NCBI RefSeq assembly: GCF_000807925.1
Contig: NZ_JRVC01000015.1
Span: forward strand, 62,001 to 126,000
Direction: 5' to 3'
DNA from: Novosphingobium subterraneum
GTDB taxonomy: Bacteria; Pseudomonadota; Alphaproteobacteria; Sphingomonadales; Sphingomonadaceae
Length of the DNA stretch: 64,000 nt
In this document: piece by piece, positions 1-8,645 of the stretch
How positions within the stretch are numbered: the stretch's first letter is position 1
Layout: the number at the start of each line of letters is the position of its first letter
Position numbers and translations under genes: made by a program
Notes under the pieces: model-generated
Told to the model about the DNA's origin: nothing
Database searches by the model: none
What the model saw: the letters and a program-made list of their open reading frames with translations, nothing else

Positions 1-22
1 ATGTCCCCCGGCTGTGAACAGT

Positions 23-1156
23 TCAGGCCCGGGGTCTGGCGGCGCTGAAAGCCTGGGCCAAGGCAGCATGTACCGGTTTTGGCTTGAACGCGGAATCAAA
101 CAGGCACCCGCGCGCCTCGGCCTTGTCCGCACGCGGCTCGAAGCCCTGCAGCCATGAGTAGGCATCGACCAGGCCCCACGCGAGCACGTCCTTCAGCTGC
201 GGATAATCGAGCATCATCTCGAAATAGGCCTTGGTCGTGTCGGCCACTGTGCGGTCCCGGCTGGGGATGTCGACAGGCAGGTCGCGATCGCGCACGTCGA
301 ACTCGGTTATGACGAGCTTGTAGTCCATCGCCACCACGTCATCCACGAAACGCTGCCATTCCCGGCGGTGGGCGGCATCGGGCAAGGGTGCGATGAGATG
401 CGATTGCACGCCCAGCGCGTCGACCGGGGTACCGCGCCTGCGAAAGCCTTCCAGCAATCGTAGCACACCCTTGCGGTGGAGGGCGTTGCCAGGCTCCCAG
501 CTCATGTAATCATTATAGACCAGCTCGACGCCCGGAGCAGCCTTGCGCGCCGTGCGGAACGCAAGGTCGACCAGCGCCTCGGTCCCGCCCATGGCCTTCG
601 AAAGCGCTGTCTCGGCCAGCGATCCATCCTCGGGCAGCACGGTTTCATTGACCACGTCGTAGGATACGATCCGGCCCTGATAGCGGGCGCAGACAGTCTC
701 TACGTGATTGGCCATCATCGCCGCTGCGGCGGTTGCGGGCCGCGAACCGAAATCATGGCTTTCCAGCCAGCGCGGCATCCACTTCGGTCGATGCCAAAGC
801 AGCGTGTGGCCGCGCAACTTCATCTGGTTCTGCGCAGCGAAGGCCGCAATCCCGTCAAACGCCGCAAAATCGAATGAAGTGGGCGAGGGCCTGATGGCCT
901 GCCACTTCATCTCATTTTCGGCGACCACAATCGCGCATTCGCGCCTGAGCAAATCGGCAAGCGCGGGATTTCTCCAGGATCCGCCACCACCACCGGCGAC
1001 GGCCGAGCCAAACCGCATGCCCTTTGCGGCGGCCAGAGCGGACAGGGATAGCGGTGGCGTCGCCGCCAGGCCGACCACCGGCCGTGAGAGCATGGCAACG
1101 CCGCCAGCAATGATGCCAAGGCCTTGCCTTCGAGTCATGGTGCTCGATCTTTTCAC
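23..1156 (-). CDS. GH10 endo-1,4-beta-xylanase, Tat-exported
   Basis: Glycoside hydrolase family 10 enzyme that would cut internal beta-1,4 bonds of xylan outside the cytoplasm. The N-terminus carries a twin-arginine signal (TRRQGLG near residues 8-14) and a hydrophobic stretch ending near AATPP. The acid/base Glu is E171 in DVVNET, the nucleophile is E285 in ITEFDV, and the family QSH motif is at 251-253. At 377 aa it is a single catalytic domain with no obvious carbohydrate-binding module. The GTG start is chosen because AAAGGA lies about 6 nt upstream; an ATG six codons later lacks such a site. A xyl-box-like operator lies upstream, supporting regulation by a LacI-type xylan regulator encoded elsewhere. 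Family assignment is firm; exact substrate is inferred. Confidence 0.93.
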   Translation of the reverse strand: MKRSSTMTRRQGLGIIAGGVAMLSRPVVGLAATPPLSLSALAAAKGMRFGSAVAGGGGGSWRNPALADLLRRECAIVVAENEMKWQAIRPSPTSFDFAAFDGIAAFAAQNQMKLRGHTLLWHRPKWMPRWLESHDFGSRPATAAAAMMANHVETVCARYQGRIVSYDVVNETVLPEDGSLAETALSKAMGGTEALVDLAFRTARKAAPGVELVYNDYMSWEPGNALHRKGVLRLLEGFRRRGTPVDALGVQSHLIAPLPDAAHRREWQRFVDDVVAMDYKLVITEFDVRDRDLPVDIPSRDRTVADTTKAYFEMMLDYPQLKDVLAWGLVDAYSWLQGFEPRADKAEARGCLFDSAFKPKPVHAALAQAFSAARPRA

Positions 1157-1204
1157 GTATTTCCTTTCCCGGTTGCTCCAGACTCTTCCGCCTGATTACT
1201 CAGA

Positions 1205-1218
1205 CGATAGCGCTACCA
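1205..1218 (-). promoter_or_regulatory. xyl-box-like LacI-family operator upstream of xylanase
   Basis: On the minus strand the sequence reads TGGTAGCGCTATCG, centred on the palindrome TAGCGCTA. From memory, the xyl-box described for xylan/xylose regulons in Xanthomonas and Caulobacter is close to TGGTAGCGCTAACA. It lies about 50 bp before the xylanase start and on the correct side. Operator function is inferred from similarity and position. Confidence 0.6.
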
Positions 1219-1295
1219 CAAATGGTTGGAAAGGATTTGTGTATCAGCCGCCGGGGGCGGGGGAGACATGCCTCTGCCCCGCCCCCTCAAAACGA

Positions 1296-2048
1296 TCAGC
1301 CCATCGTCTCGCCATTGTCGATGACGATGTTGGTGCCGGTGATGTGCCGCCCATCGTCGCACGCCAGATACAGCACCATGTTGGCAATATCGATGGGCTG
1401 CCCCATGCCATGGTTGTTTGCCTGTTCCAGACCGGCGTTGTCGGCCGGGAGTTCGGCCAGTGCCTGTGCGGTCATCGGCGTGACGATGCCGCCCGGCGCG
1501 ATCGAGTTGCAGCGGATGCGATAGCCCTGCTCGCGGCAGTGGACCGCGATCGAGCGGGTCATGCCGATGATCCCGGCCTTTGCTCCGGCGTAGGCGGGGA
1601 TGGCGCTGATGCCCTTGATCCCGCCGATCGACGCCATGTTGATGATGGAACCGGCACCGTCCTTGCTCATGTGCGGGATCGCCGCCTGGCATCCCAGGAA
1701 TGTGCCTCCCAGCATGACCTCGGTCTGGAGACGGAAATCCGGGTAGGGCAGGTCCTCGATCGTACCGAACCGCACGAGCCCTGCATTGTTGACCAGCGTA
1801 TCGAGCCTGCCGAACAGGCGCAGGGTTTCAGCGATGACCTCGTGCCATCGGCCTTCGTCTCGCACGTCATGCTGCATGAAGACACAACCCGGGATTTCCG
1901 CGGCGGTTGCCCGGCCCAGGTCTTCCTGCATGTCGGTGATGACAACCCTTGCGCCTTCGCGGGCGAGCAGGCGGGCATCTTCCGCGCCGAGCCCCGATGC
2001 GCCGCCCGTGATGATCGCTACGCGGCCTTCCATCTTGCCATTGGCCAT
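1296..2048 (-). CDS. SDR family NAD(P)-dependent oxidoreductase
   Basis: Classical short-chain dehydrogenase of 250 aa acting on an alcohol/ketone pair in the cytoplasm. The nucleotide-binding motif TGGASGLG is at residues 14-21, NNAG at 87-90, and the catalytic triad is S140, Y153 and K157. The C-terminus ends in the usual INGTNIVIDNG-type loop (here TGTNIVIDNG). The overall look is that of the 3-alpha/20-beta-hydroxysteroid or cyclohexanol dehydrogenase group, but the substrate cannot be read from sequence. AAGGAC precedes the ATG. It lies downstream of the TonB receptor on the same strand, separated by a strong terminator, so it is only weakly co-transcribed or has its own promoter. Confidence 0.9.
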   Translation of the reverse strand: MANGKMEGRVAIITGGASGLGAEDARLLAREGARVVITDMQEDLGRATAAEIPGCVFMQHDVRDEGRWHEVIAETLRLFGRLDTLVNNAGLVRFGTIEDLPYPDFRLQTEVMLGGTFLGCQAAIPHMSKDGAGSIINMASIGGIKGISAIPAYAGAKAGIIGMTRSIAVHCREQGYRIRCNSIAPGGIVTPMTAQALAELPADNAGLEQANNHGMGQPIDIANMVLYLACDDGRHITGTNIVIDNGETMG

Positions 2049-2066
2049 TGTCTGTCCTTCGTGTCT

Positions 2067-2110
2067 GCAAACAAAAAGTGCCCCGGTCGTCTGAGTGGAA
2101 CGACCGGGGC
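2067..2110 (-). terminator. Rho-independent terminator of the TonB receptor gene
   Basis: Positions 2080-2090 (GCCCCGGTCGT) and 2100-2110 (ACGACCGGGGC) form a perfect 11-bp stem with a 9-nt loop. Read on the minus strand the stem is followed by ACTTTTTGTTTG, giving a U-tract. It begins about 20 bp after the receptor stop codon. Confidence 0.88.
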
Positions 2111-2129
2111 CAGGGAGGATTCCGTCAGG

Positions 2130-4490
2130 TCAGAAGTTGTAGCCGACCGTCACGCCGAATTGGCGGGGCGGGGCATAGCCAACGAGACCCATGTATCCGG
2201 GGCTGTCGTAGACCGTGGAGATATAGCGCTTGTCGAAAAGGTTCTTGCCCCACAGGCCGATCGAGTAGCGCTTGTCCGGGCCGTAATAGGTCAGCAGGGC
2301 GTCTACGTAATAGGTCGGCTGGATCGAGGAGCGGGGGGTGTTGACCACGGCGGTATAGAACTTCTGCCCGGTATACATCCAGCTGACGTCGGCCATGACG
2401 CTCGACCCGCCGGCAAACTCGTGGGTGAAATTGGCGCCCAGGGTCGAGGCCCACTTCGGCGCATTCTGCAGCGCAAAGCCCTTGAGGTCGATGAACTTCG
2501 CCGCCACCGGATCATAGTACAGGAAGCTCTTGTACTTGGTGTCAAGGTAGGCGAGCGAGCCGCGCAGGGTCAGGCCCTCGACCGGGATGGCCTGGACTTC
2601 GAGTTCGAAGCCCTTGATCTCGGACTTGGCCGCATTGAGGATGCGGTTGCCCTGCACGTTGGTCGCCGGATCGAAGTAGATCTGCGCCACCTGCATGTCG
2701 CGATAGTTGGTATAGAACGCCGCGAAGTTGGTGCGGAGGCGACGGTCGAGGAAGTCGGCCTTGAGGCCCACTTCAAAGGTGTCCACCTTCTCCGGGTTGT
2801 ACGGCGTGTCACCGTCAGCGGCCACGCCGATGCGGCCGGTGAACCCGCCCGATTTGAAGCCGCGCGCCCAGCTCGCGTAGATCAGCTGGTTCTGGCCGAC
2901 TTCATAATCCAGACCGATCTTCCAGCCGACGTTGCTCCAACCCTTCTTGCCGCCAACGTCGATGTCGTGCGGATCGTTGCGCAGGTCGCGGCCCTGCTGC
3001 ACGGTCTGCCCGCCGACAACGATGGTGGGAATCACGGCAAAGTTGTCCGAAGTCAGCGCCGGAGCGCCGACGCCGTAATCGAGGGTGGAGCGCGCATCGA
3101 CCTCGTCGTGGGTGTAGCGGATACCTGCCGAAAACTTCAGCTGATCGGTGATCTGGGTGTAAGTTTGCAGGAAGGCCGAGAAGGATTCGGTGCCCTGGAA
3201 CTGCTGGTTGAACTGGACGAGGCCGGGCAGGGCGAAGTCCAGATGATACATCTGGTAGTGGTTGTAATGAGTCTTCAGGTAGAACAGACCCGCCACAGCG
3301 TTGAAGCTGTCACCAGCCGAGAACGCGCTGCGCAGTTCCTGGCTGAACTGCCAGCCACGGGTGCGGCGGCGCGTGGCGTTGTTGGTCTTCGCCGTGCCGT
3401 CCTGGTCGGTGTACTCGAACAGGGTGAAGTTCTTGTAGCCGGTGATCGCCGTGATATCGCCCAGCGGCGTATTGTCGTACTGGATCGTGCCGATGAAGAA
3501 CTTCGTCGTCATGTCCGACTGATCGGGCACTTCGTTGTTGCCCGAGAAGTACTTGTCCGGCGCCTTGCAGGGCTGGTTGGGGACCGCGCAGGGGCTGCGG
3601 TACATGGGCAGCTTGGCGCCGTTCCAGAACGTGCCTTCGGGTACGTAGTTGCCTTCTCCCGGCAGACCGCCATTCACGACGATCGGCGCGCCGTTGCGGG
3701 CTTCCACATATTCGCCCTGAAGCGTGATCTTCAGGTCCGGGCTGGGCGTGATATAGAGCTGGCCGCGCACCGCATCGACATTCTTGCGGCCCATGTCCTC
3801 GCCGTTCCACACGTTGGTGGTCCAGCCATCGCGCTGGGTGTGGATGCCCGAAACCTTGACGCTGACGAGATCCTTGGCGAGCGGTGCCTCGACCGAAGCG
3901 TTGATGTCGAAGCGGTTCCAGTTGCCATAAGTGCCGCGAACATAGCCGCCGAATTCACCGGTAGGCTGGTTGGTCACCACGTTGACGACGCCGCCGGTGG
4001 TGTTGGCGCCGAACAGCGTGCCCTGCGGCCCACGCAGGATCTCGACGCGGTTGGTGTCGTAGGTATCGAGGAGCGCGCCCATGGAGAAGAACTGCGGCAC
4101 GCCGTCGACCACGATGGACACAGTGTTGCCGGCATAGGGGTCGGGCTCGATCACGCCGATGCCGCGGATGGTGAACACCGCATTGTTGGGGGTATTGGCG
4201 AAGTTGTCGATCTGGACGTTGGGGACCGAGCCCTGAAGTGCCTGCAGCGTCGTGACATTGTAGGCCGCGAGCGTCTCGCTGCCGACAGCAGCAATGGAAA
4301 TCGGCACGGACTGGATGCTCTCGGCCTTCTTCTGGGCAGTGACGACGATTTCGCCGAGGCCTCCTGCCGGGGCTTCATCGGCTTGCGCCTGAGGCGACTG
4401 TGCGTCCTGTGCCTGGACTGCGGCGGGCAGCGTGGCAATGGCGAGAGCCGCAAGGCTGCTCGTCATGAAAGGCCTGTTCCGTGTTGTCAT
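2130..4490 (-). CDS. TonB-dependent outer-membrane receptor
   Basis: Outer-membrane beta-barrel receptor of 786 aa that would import a substrate with TonB energy. It has a signal peptide ending near AVQAQ, a TonB-box/plug opening EIVVTAQKK around residue 45, a plug domain with VPISIAAV and LRGPQGTLFGANTTGG, and a barrel ending in the aromatic C-terminus VTVGYNF. The reading frame is open further upstream, but the start at 4490 (MTTRNRPF) has GGGAGGG just before it and is followed directly by the signal peptide. The substrate is unknown. Neighbouring SDR, Rieske and acyl-CoA ligase genes suggest a hydrophobic aromatic, terpenoid or steroid-like compound, by inference only. A TetR gene diverges from it. 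Confidence 0.92.
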   Translation of the reverse strand: MTTRNRPFMTSSLAALAIATLPAAVQAQDAQSPQAQADEAPAGGLGEIVVTAQKKAESIQSVPISIAAVGSETLAAYNVTTLQALQGSVPNVQIDNFANTPNNAVFTIRGIGVIEPDPYAGNTVSIVVDGVPQFFSMGALLDTYDTNRVEILRGPQGTLFGANTTGGVVNVVTNQPTGEFGGYVRGTYGNWNRFDINASVEAPLAKDLVSVKVSGIHTQRDGWTTNVWNGEDMGRKNVDAVRGQLYITPSPDLKITLQGEYVEARNGAPIVVNGGLPGEGNYVPEGTFWNGAKLPMYRSPCAVPNQPCKAPDKYFSGNNEVPDQSDMTTKFFIGTIQYDNTPLGDITAITGYKNFTLFEYTDQDGTAKTNNATRRRTRGWQFSQELRSAFSAGDSFNAVAGLFYLKTHYNHYQMYHLDFALPGLVQFNQQFQGTESFSAFLQTYTQITDQLKFSAGIRYTHDEVDARSTLDYGVGAPALTSDNFAVIPTIVVGGQTVQQGRDLRNDPHDIDVGGKKGWSNVGWKIGLDYEVGQNQLIYASWARGFKSGGFTGRIGVAADGDTPYNPEKVDTFEVGLKADFLDRRLRTNFAAFYTNYRDMQVAQIYFDPATNVQGNRILNAAKSEIKGFELEVQAIPVEGLTLRGSLAYLDTKYKSFLYYDPVAAKFIDLKGFALQNAPKWASTLGANFTHEFAGGSSVMADVSWMYTGQKFYTAVVNTPRSSIQPTYYVDALLTYYGPDKRYSIGLWGKNLFDKRYISTVYDSPGYMGLVGYAPPRQFGVTVGYNF

Positions 4491-4556
4491 GATCTCGATC
4501 CCTCCCAAAGGCGCCGGCATGGCCGTGTCGCCGCTCCTGTCAGCGCGATTCGGTAT

Positions 4557-4576
4557 AACCGGCGCGTCTGCCGGTT
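4557..4576. promoter_or_regulatory. Inverted repeat between TonB receptor and TetR genes
   Basis: AACCGGC (4557-4563) and GCCGGTT (4570-4576) form perfect 7-bp arms 6 nt apart, in the 173-bp gap between two divergent genes. Size and placement fit a TetR-family operator, presumably for the adjacent regulator. No experimental basis. Confidence 0.5.
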
Positions 4577-4663
4577 TTATGCTCTCCGTCGCCCGTCGGA
4601 TTAAACTGGCCGTTTTGTCAGGCGGTCTTGCGCGGCAAACCCGGGCATGACAGGACAATGACG

Positions 4664-5338
4664 ATGGCTGGCTCCACGATGCAGAAGCGCATGCTTGCCG
4701 CGATGCGGCCGACCTCGCTGGGCGAGGGCGAGCCGGTGCGCTGGCAGCAACGCAAGTCGGCGCAGACGCGACTGAAGATGCTCGAGGCGGCCGTCGATTG
4801 CCTGGTCGAAGGTGGCTATCAGGGCCTGACCACCGCCCAGGTGGCGGAGCGCGCGCAGGTTTCGCGCGGGGCGATGCATCATCACTTCGCCACGCGCATG
4901 GATCTCGTCGCGGCGGTGGTCGAACACATCTTCTACCAGCGCATGCGCCTGTTCTTGGATGATTATATTGCCGCCATGGCCCAAAGCCGCGATGCGCTTC
5001 TGATCGATCTTGCCACCGAAGCACACTGGCGCAGCGTGCAGACGCGCGAATATGCAGCCTATCTCGAACTGGCCGTTGCCGCCCGCACGGATGCCGAGCT
5101 CAATGCCGCGTTCGCTCCTGCGGCGCAGCGTTACGATGAAGTATGGATCGCCGAGATGATCGAATCGTTCCCGCAGTGGCAGGACCAGTGGGAAGCGATG
5201 AAGCTGGGCAGCGATTTCGCCATCGCCGTCCATTCCGGCCTGCTGTTGCAGCGACCGGTCATGGGGCCTGAGCGGATCGAGAAGGTGCTGAAGCTGACCA
5301 TCGCCAGCATCCGCAGCCTGTATGACCCGCTGAACTGA
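4664..5338 (+). CDS. TetR/AcrR family transcriptional regulator
   Basis: DNA-binding one-component repressor of 224 aa. The N-terminal helix-turn-helix covers TTAQVAERAQVSRGAMHHHF, and a larger ligand-binding helical domain follows. Several starts are possible (4658, 4664, 4679). The ATG at 4664 is preferred because AGGA sits 8 nt upstream, whereas for 4658 the spacing is only 2 nt. It is divergent from the TonB receptor and upstream of the SDR/SnoaL/flavoprotein genes, so it probably controls one or both directions through the inverted repeat in the gap. The effector is unknown. Confidence 0.88.
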   Translation: MAGSTMQKRMLAAMRPTSLGEGEPVRWQQRKSAQTRLKMLEAAVDCLVEGGYQGLTTAQVAERAQVSRGAMHHHFATRMDLVAAVVEHIFYQRMRLFLDDYIAAMAQSRDALLIDLATEAHWRSVQTREYAAYLELAVAARTDAELNAAFAPAAQRYDEVWIAEMIESFPQWQDQWEAMKLGSDFAIAVHSGLLLQRPVMGPERIEKVLKLTIASIRSLYDPLN

Positions 5339-5399
5339 TTCGAAATCCGGCAAGACTGCCGGATTCGGCCGCAACAAGACTGTAGTGGGAGACGAAAGC

Positions 5400-6086
5400 A
5401 TGACGACCGTGGCAATAACAGGTGCCGGGCGCGGAATCGGCCTGGAACTGACTCGCCAGCATGTTGCGGCGGGCGACCGGGTGATCGCGCTTGTGCGCAA
5501 CCCTGAAAGCGCAGGCGCGCTCGCCGATCTCGTCGCAGGATCGGACGGACGCCTGACCGTCCACCGTTTCGACGTGGCCGACGATGCCTCGGTCAAGGCA
5601 GGCGCTGCCGAAACGGCAGGCGAGGCGATCGACGTGCTCTACAACGTTGCCGGCGTCAGCGGTTCGGGGCCTGCGGAACTGGAAAGCTCCGACTGGGCCG
5701 AATGGGACGAGGTCTTCCGTATCATGGTGCAGGGCCCGTTGCGCGTGTTGCAGGCGTTTCTCCCCCGTATGGGCGAGGGCGCGAAAGTCATCAACTTCTC
5801 CAGCCAGCTGGCCGCATCGACCTGGCCCTATGGCGGCTACTATTCCTATGTCGCAGCCAAGGCAGGGCTCAACCGCCTGATGCGATCAGTCGCCATCGAC
5901 CTCAAGGATCGTGGCGTGATCGTCGGCATCATTCATCCGGGCTGGGTGCAGACGGACATGGGCGGGGAAGGCGCAGACATCACCCCGGTCGAGAGTGCCG
6001 AGGGCATCCGCAAGATCACCCGCGAATGGACGCTCGAGCGTTCGGGCGACTTCCTCAAGTGGAACGGTGAGACCCACCCCTGGTAA
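5400..6086 (+). CDS. SDR family oxidoreductase
   Basis: Short-chain dehydrogenase/reductase of 228 aa. The cofactor motif GAGRGIG is at residues 8-14, the usual NNAG is NVAG at 82-85, and catalytic residues are S134 or S135, Y150 and K154. It resembles the C-factor/CsgA-like SDR branch (sequence HPGWVQTDMGG after the active site). The ATG start has GGGAGA about 8 nt upstream; the frame extends to a GTG 15 nt earlier. A SnoaL-like gene follows after 8 nt, so the two are likely co-transcribed. The substrate is not identifiable. Confidence 0.88.
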   Translation: MTTVAITGAGRGIGLELTRQHVAAGDRVIALVRNPESAGALADLVAGSDGRLTVHRFDVADDASVKAGAAETAGEAIDVLYNVAGVSGSGPAELESSDWAEWDEVFRIMVQGPLRVLQAFLPRMGEGAKVINFSSQLAASTWPYGGYYSYVAAKAGLNRLMRSVAIDLKDRGVIVGIIHPGWVQTDMGGEGADITPVESAEGIRKITREWTLERSGDFLKWNGETHPW

Positions 6087-6094
6087 GGAGCAGG

Positions 6095-6532
6095 ATGATG
6101 CCTTTTTCAGGACCGCTTGAGGATCGCATGGCGATCCGTGAATTGATGGACACCCATGCCCACGGGGTAATGACGCTCGACCCCGAATTGTGGGGCTCCA
6201 TCTGGGCGGAGGATGCCTATTGGGAACTGCCCGAATATCCCGACCTCGGCGGTTTTTCGGGCAAGGCCGCCATCGTCGCCGGATGGACGGAATCGATGAA
6301 GCACTATGGTCTCGACAACTGCTCGAAGCCGATGGTCTACTTCATGCAGCCCGGTTCCATCGAGGTTGATGGCGATGCGGCGCGGGCAGTGGCCTACACC
6401 ATCGAGATTTTCGACGACCCGGCCTCTGGCAAGCGCGTCCGCGCAACCGGGCGCTACGATGACGAGTTGAAGCGGATCGACGGGCTCTGGAAGTTTACGC
6501 GCCGATCTTATCGCACGGTCTTTGCCGATTGA
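6095..6532 (+). CDS. SnoaL-like / nuclear transport factor 2-fold protein
   Basis: 145-aa protein of the SnoaL_4/NTF2-like fold, a small alpha+beta cone used by polyketide cyclases, steroid isomerases, dehydratases and ring-hydroxylating dioxygenase beta subunits. Visible family features are the N-terminal helix with RMAIRELMDTHAHGV, the DPELWGSIWAEDAYWELP strand, and the C-terminal KRIDGLWKFTRRSYRT strand. It follows the SDR by 8 nt with AAGGAGCAGG before the ATG, so it is translationally close to it. A role as an isomerase, dehydratase or hydratase in the same pathway is inference. Confidence 0.8.
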   Translation: MMPFSGPLEDRMAIRELMDTHAHGVMTLDPELWGSIWAEDAYWELPEYPDLGGFSGKAAIVAGWTESMKHYGLDNCSKPMVYFMQPGSIEVDGDAARAVAYTIEIFDDPASGKRVRATGRYDDELKRIDGLWKFTRRSYRTVFAD

Positions 6533-6577
6533 CTGCGCTTTTTCGGAACCGCCCGGCCCTGACGGGTTTGGGCGGGG

Positions 6578-7495
6578 ATGGACACTCCAGCACTTGATTG
6601 CCTGATTGTCGGTGCAGGGCCTGCGGGCCTTACTGCCGCGATCTACCTCGCCCGGTTCCACTTGCGCGTGGCGTTGGTCGATGCCGGCCACAGCCGTGCC
6701 GCGCTGATCCCTCGCACGCACAACCACGCTGGATACCCCGGCGGGATTGAAGGCAAGGCGTTGCTCCGGCTGATGCGGGATCAGGCGGCCGAATTCGGCG
6801 TCGCGGTCGAAACCGCGCTGGTCGAAAGGCTGGCGCGCGCCGATGCGCTGTTCGTGGCGACGGCGGGCAACCGGGATCTGAAGGCGCGCACGGTCCTGCT
6901 GGCGACAGGCGTCGTGAACAATCAGCCGCCAATGGCACCGGAGGTTCATGCCGAGGCACTGCAGCGCGGGCTTTTGCGCTACTGCCCCATATGCGACGGA
7001 TACGAGGCGAGCGACAAGCGCATCGGCGTGATCGGCACGGGCGAACATGGCCACAACGAAGCGCTGTTCCTGCGGGGCTTTTCGCGGAACGTAACGCTGA
7101 TCGCGCCCGAAGGTGAGCATGGCATCGAAGAGAGCCACCGTAGAGCGCTTGAAGGCGCCGGGGTGAAGCTGGTCAATGGACCATGCCACCCCTTGCGCAT
7201 CACCGGCGAAACGATCGTCGTGCCAACGCCCGATGGAGAACTGGCGTTTGACACCGTCTATCCGGCGCTGGGTTCGCTGATCCGCTCAGACCTCGCCCTT
7301 GATCTTGGGGCAAAGGCAAACGCGGAAGGATGCATCGAAATCGATGCGCACCAGCGCACCAGCGTTGAGGGCCTCTATGCGGCCGGGGACGTGACGCGTG
7401 GCTTGGACCAGATCAGCCATGCGATGGGGCAGGCGGGCGTTGCCGCCACCACCATCCGCAACGACCTTGCCCGGTTGAAACCGATCCTGCGTTGA
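6578..7495 (+). CDS. NAD(P)/FAD-dependent oxidoreductase, thioredoxin reductase-like
   Basis: Flavoprotein of 305 aa with the two-dinucleotide-domain architecture of thioredoxin reductase. FAD motif GAGPAG is at residues 12-17, redox-active CPIC at 136-139, NAD(P) motif GTGEHG near 153-158, and the second FAD motif AAGDVTRG near the C-terminus. CPIC instead of the usual CATC, plus the adjacent catabolic genes, mark it as a TrxR-like branch rather than housekeeping TrxB. It may serve as a disulfide reductase or as an electron donor for the nearby Rieske oxygenase; the latter is speculative. It converges directly on the next gene, with stop codons adjacent. Confidence 0.85.
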   Translation: MDTPALDCLIVGAGPAGLTAAIYLARFHLRVALVDAGHSRAALIPRTHNHAGYPGGIEGKALLRLMRDQAAEFGVAVETALVERLARADALFVATAGNRDLKARTVLLATGVVNNQPPMAPEVHAEALQRGLLRYCPICDGYEASDKRIGVIGTGEHGHNEALFLRGFSRNVTLIAPEGEHGIEESHRRALEGAGVKLVNGPCHPLRITGETIVVPTPDGELAFDTVYPALGSLIRSDLALDLGAKANAEGCIEIDAHQRTSVEGLYAAGDVTRGLDQISHAMGQAGVAATTIRNDLARLKPILR

Positions 7496-7843
7496 TTAGA
7501 GCGAGGACGCGCGAGCCTCGACGCGATAGGTCCGCATGCGGCTGCGGTCGAACAGACGTTCCTCGTCCGCGACGATTTCGCCGATGATCGCGGGATCGGC
7601 CATTGCGGCGAAGCAGGCGTCGCAAGTCTGCTGGTCCGGGAAGTCGATTTCCAGCACGACGTCGAAATCATGGGGTTGGTCCGAGCCGTCGAGCGGGTGA
7701 AGATGGTTGCGCTGGTAGCGCGTGGCCCACCCCTGCAGCACCTTTTCGCCGATCAGGCGGTGGCGGCTTTCGTAATAGGCGATGAAGTCGGCCTTGCTCA
7801 TGCCTTCGCGGCGCTTGAGCAGGGTGAGCACAGTGACCGTCAC
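7496..7843 (-). CDS. EthD domain-containing protein
   Basis: 115-aa protein of the EthD/dimeric alpha-beta barrel family, seen beside P450s and degradation enzymes. The typical beginning VTVLTLLKRREGMSKADF and the Y-x-S/R-H pattern (YYESRHR) are present. The GTG start at 7843 overlaps the preceding stop as GTGA, implying translational coupling. The frame continues upstream but is buried in the neighbouring gene. The biochemical role of EthD proteins is poorly defined; some act as small lyases, isomerases or decarboxylases. Confidence 0.82.
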   Translation of the reverse strand: MTVTVLTLLKRREGMSKADFIAYYESRHRLIGEKVLQGWATRYQRNHLHPLDGSDQPHDFDVVLEIDFPDQQTCDACFAAMADPAIIGEIVADEERLFDRSRMRTYRVEARASSL

Positions 7844-8631
7844 GCGTGGGCCTCCAGCCAGCTCCGGGTAGCTTCGGCCACGGCTGCCGCACGCAGGACA
7901 GGGTGCGGGAAGGCATCTCGCAAGGCTTCGGAGCGCAGTTCGACGGCAAGCGGAATGCCAGGTGGCAGCGCGTGATAGAGCGCAGCAAGTGGCAAGGCGC
8001 CTTCGCCGCACTGTTCGCGCAGGTCGATCGCATCGCGGATGACGGCGCCGAAGTCCGAGGGATCGGGGCGCTCGGCAGGCGCATCGCAGAACTGCGCATA
8101 GGGCAGCAGGACGGGATCAACCTTGGCGATTTCAGGGATCGAGGAGCCCGAGCGATCGACGTGGATCGGGTCGATCAGAAGTGCCTTGAGGGGATGGTCG
8201 ATCCGGTCGAGAATTCCGAGCGCGTCCTGCAAATTCTTGACTTCGGTAAAAATCCCGAACTCCAATGCAACGCGAATGCCGGAGCCCTCGGCATGGCGGC
8301 ACAGATCGAACAGGCGCGCGGCGGTACGGCCATGGTCCGGGTCGGACGAGACGCACAGGACGTTGCGCGCGCCAAGTTCCGCGCCGACGTCGATCACCTT
8401 GCGGTGATCGTCCATCGCTGAATCTGGCTTGAGCCAGATCACTTCCACATCGAGCAGCGGAAGGCCGGAAGCCGCGAGCGCGGCGCGTGCATCGCGGGTG
8501 TGTGCCGGTGTCCACTCTCCTGGGTCCACCCAGAGCCCGACCATGTCGAAACCGCCGGCCCGGGCCGCTTCGATGGTGTCCACAGGGCCGAATTCGGGCA
8601 CGACACCGGACGCCAGGGAGATCGGGTTCAT
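7840..8631 (-). CDS. Sugar phosphate isomerase/epimerase-like TIM barrel
   Basis: 263-aa xylose-isomerase-like TIM-barrel (AP endonuclease family 2 fold). It carries acidic and His residues spaced as in the family: EVIWLKP, LEFGIFTEV, IDPIHVDRSG, FCDAP and a C-terminal LAVELRSEAL strand. The start at 8631 (MNPISLASG) has GAGGGG upstream and lies 14 nt after the Rieske gene stop, so the order is Rieske, TIM barrel, EthD in one operon. In aromatic degradation clusters this fold includes 3-dehydroshikimate dehydratase-like and isomerase enzymes; the reaction here is unknown. Confidence 0.8.
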   Translation of the reverse strand: MNPISLASGVVPEFGPVDTIEAARAGGFDMVGLWVDPGEWTPAHTRDARAALAASGLPLLDVEVIWLKPDSAMDDHRKVIDVGAELGARNVLCVSSDPDHGRTAARLFDLCRHAEGSGIRVALEFGIFTEVKNLQDALGILDRIDHPLKALLIDPIHVDRSGSSIPEIAKVDPVLLPYAQFCDAPAERPDPSDFGAVIRDAIDLREQCGEGALPLAALYHALPPGIPLAVELRSEALRDAFPHPVLRAAAVAEATRSWLEAHA

Positions 8632-8645
8632 GGGCCCGCACCCCC

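Noticed and set aside
708-4604. Very long plus-strand open frame (about 1,300 codons) opposite the TonB receptor and SDR
   Set aside because: It is antisense to genes with clear family motifs, has no recognisable domain, and its Asp/His/Arg/Val-rich composition is typical of the complement of high-GC genes.
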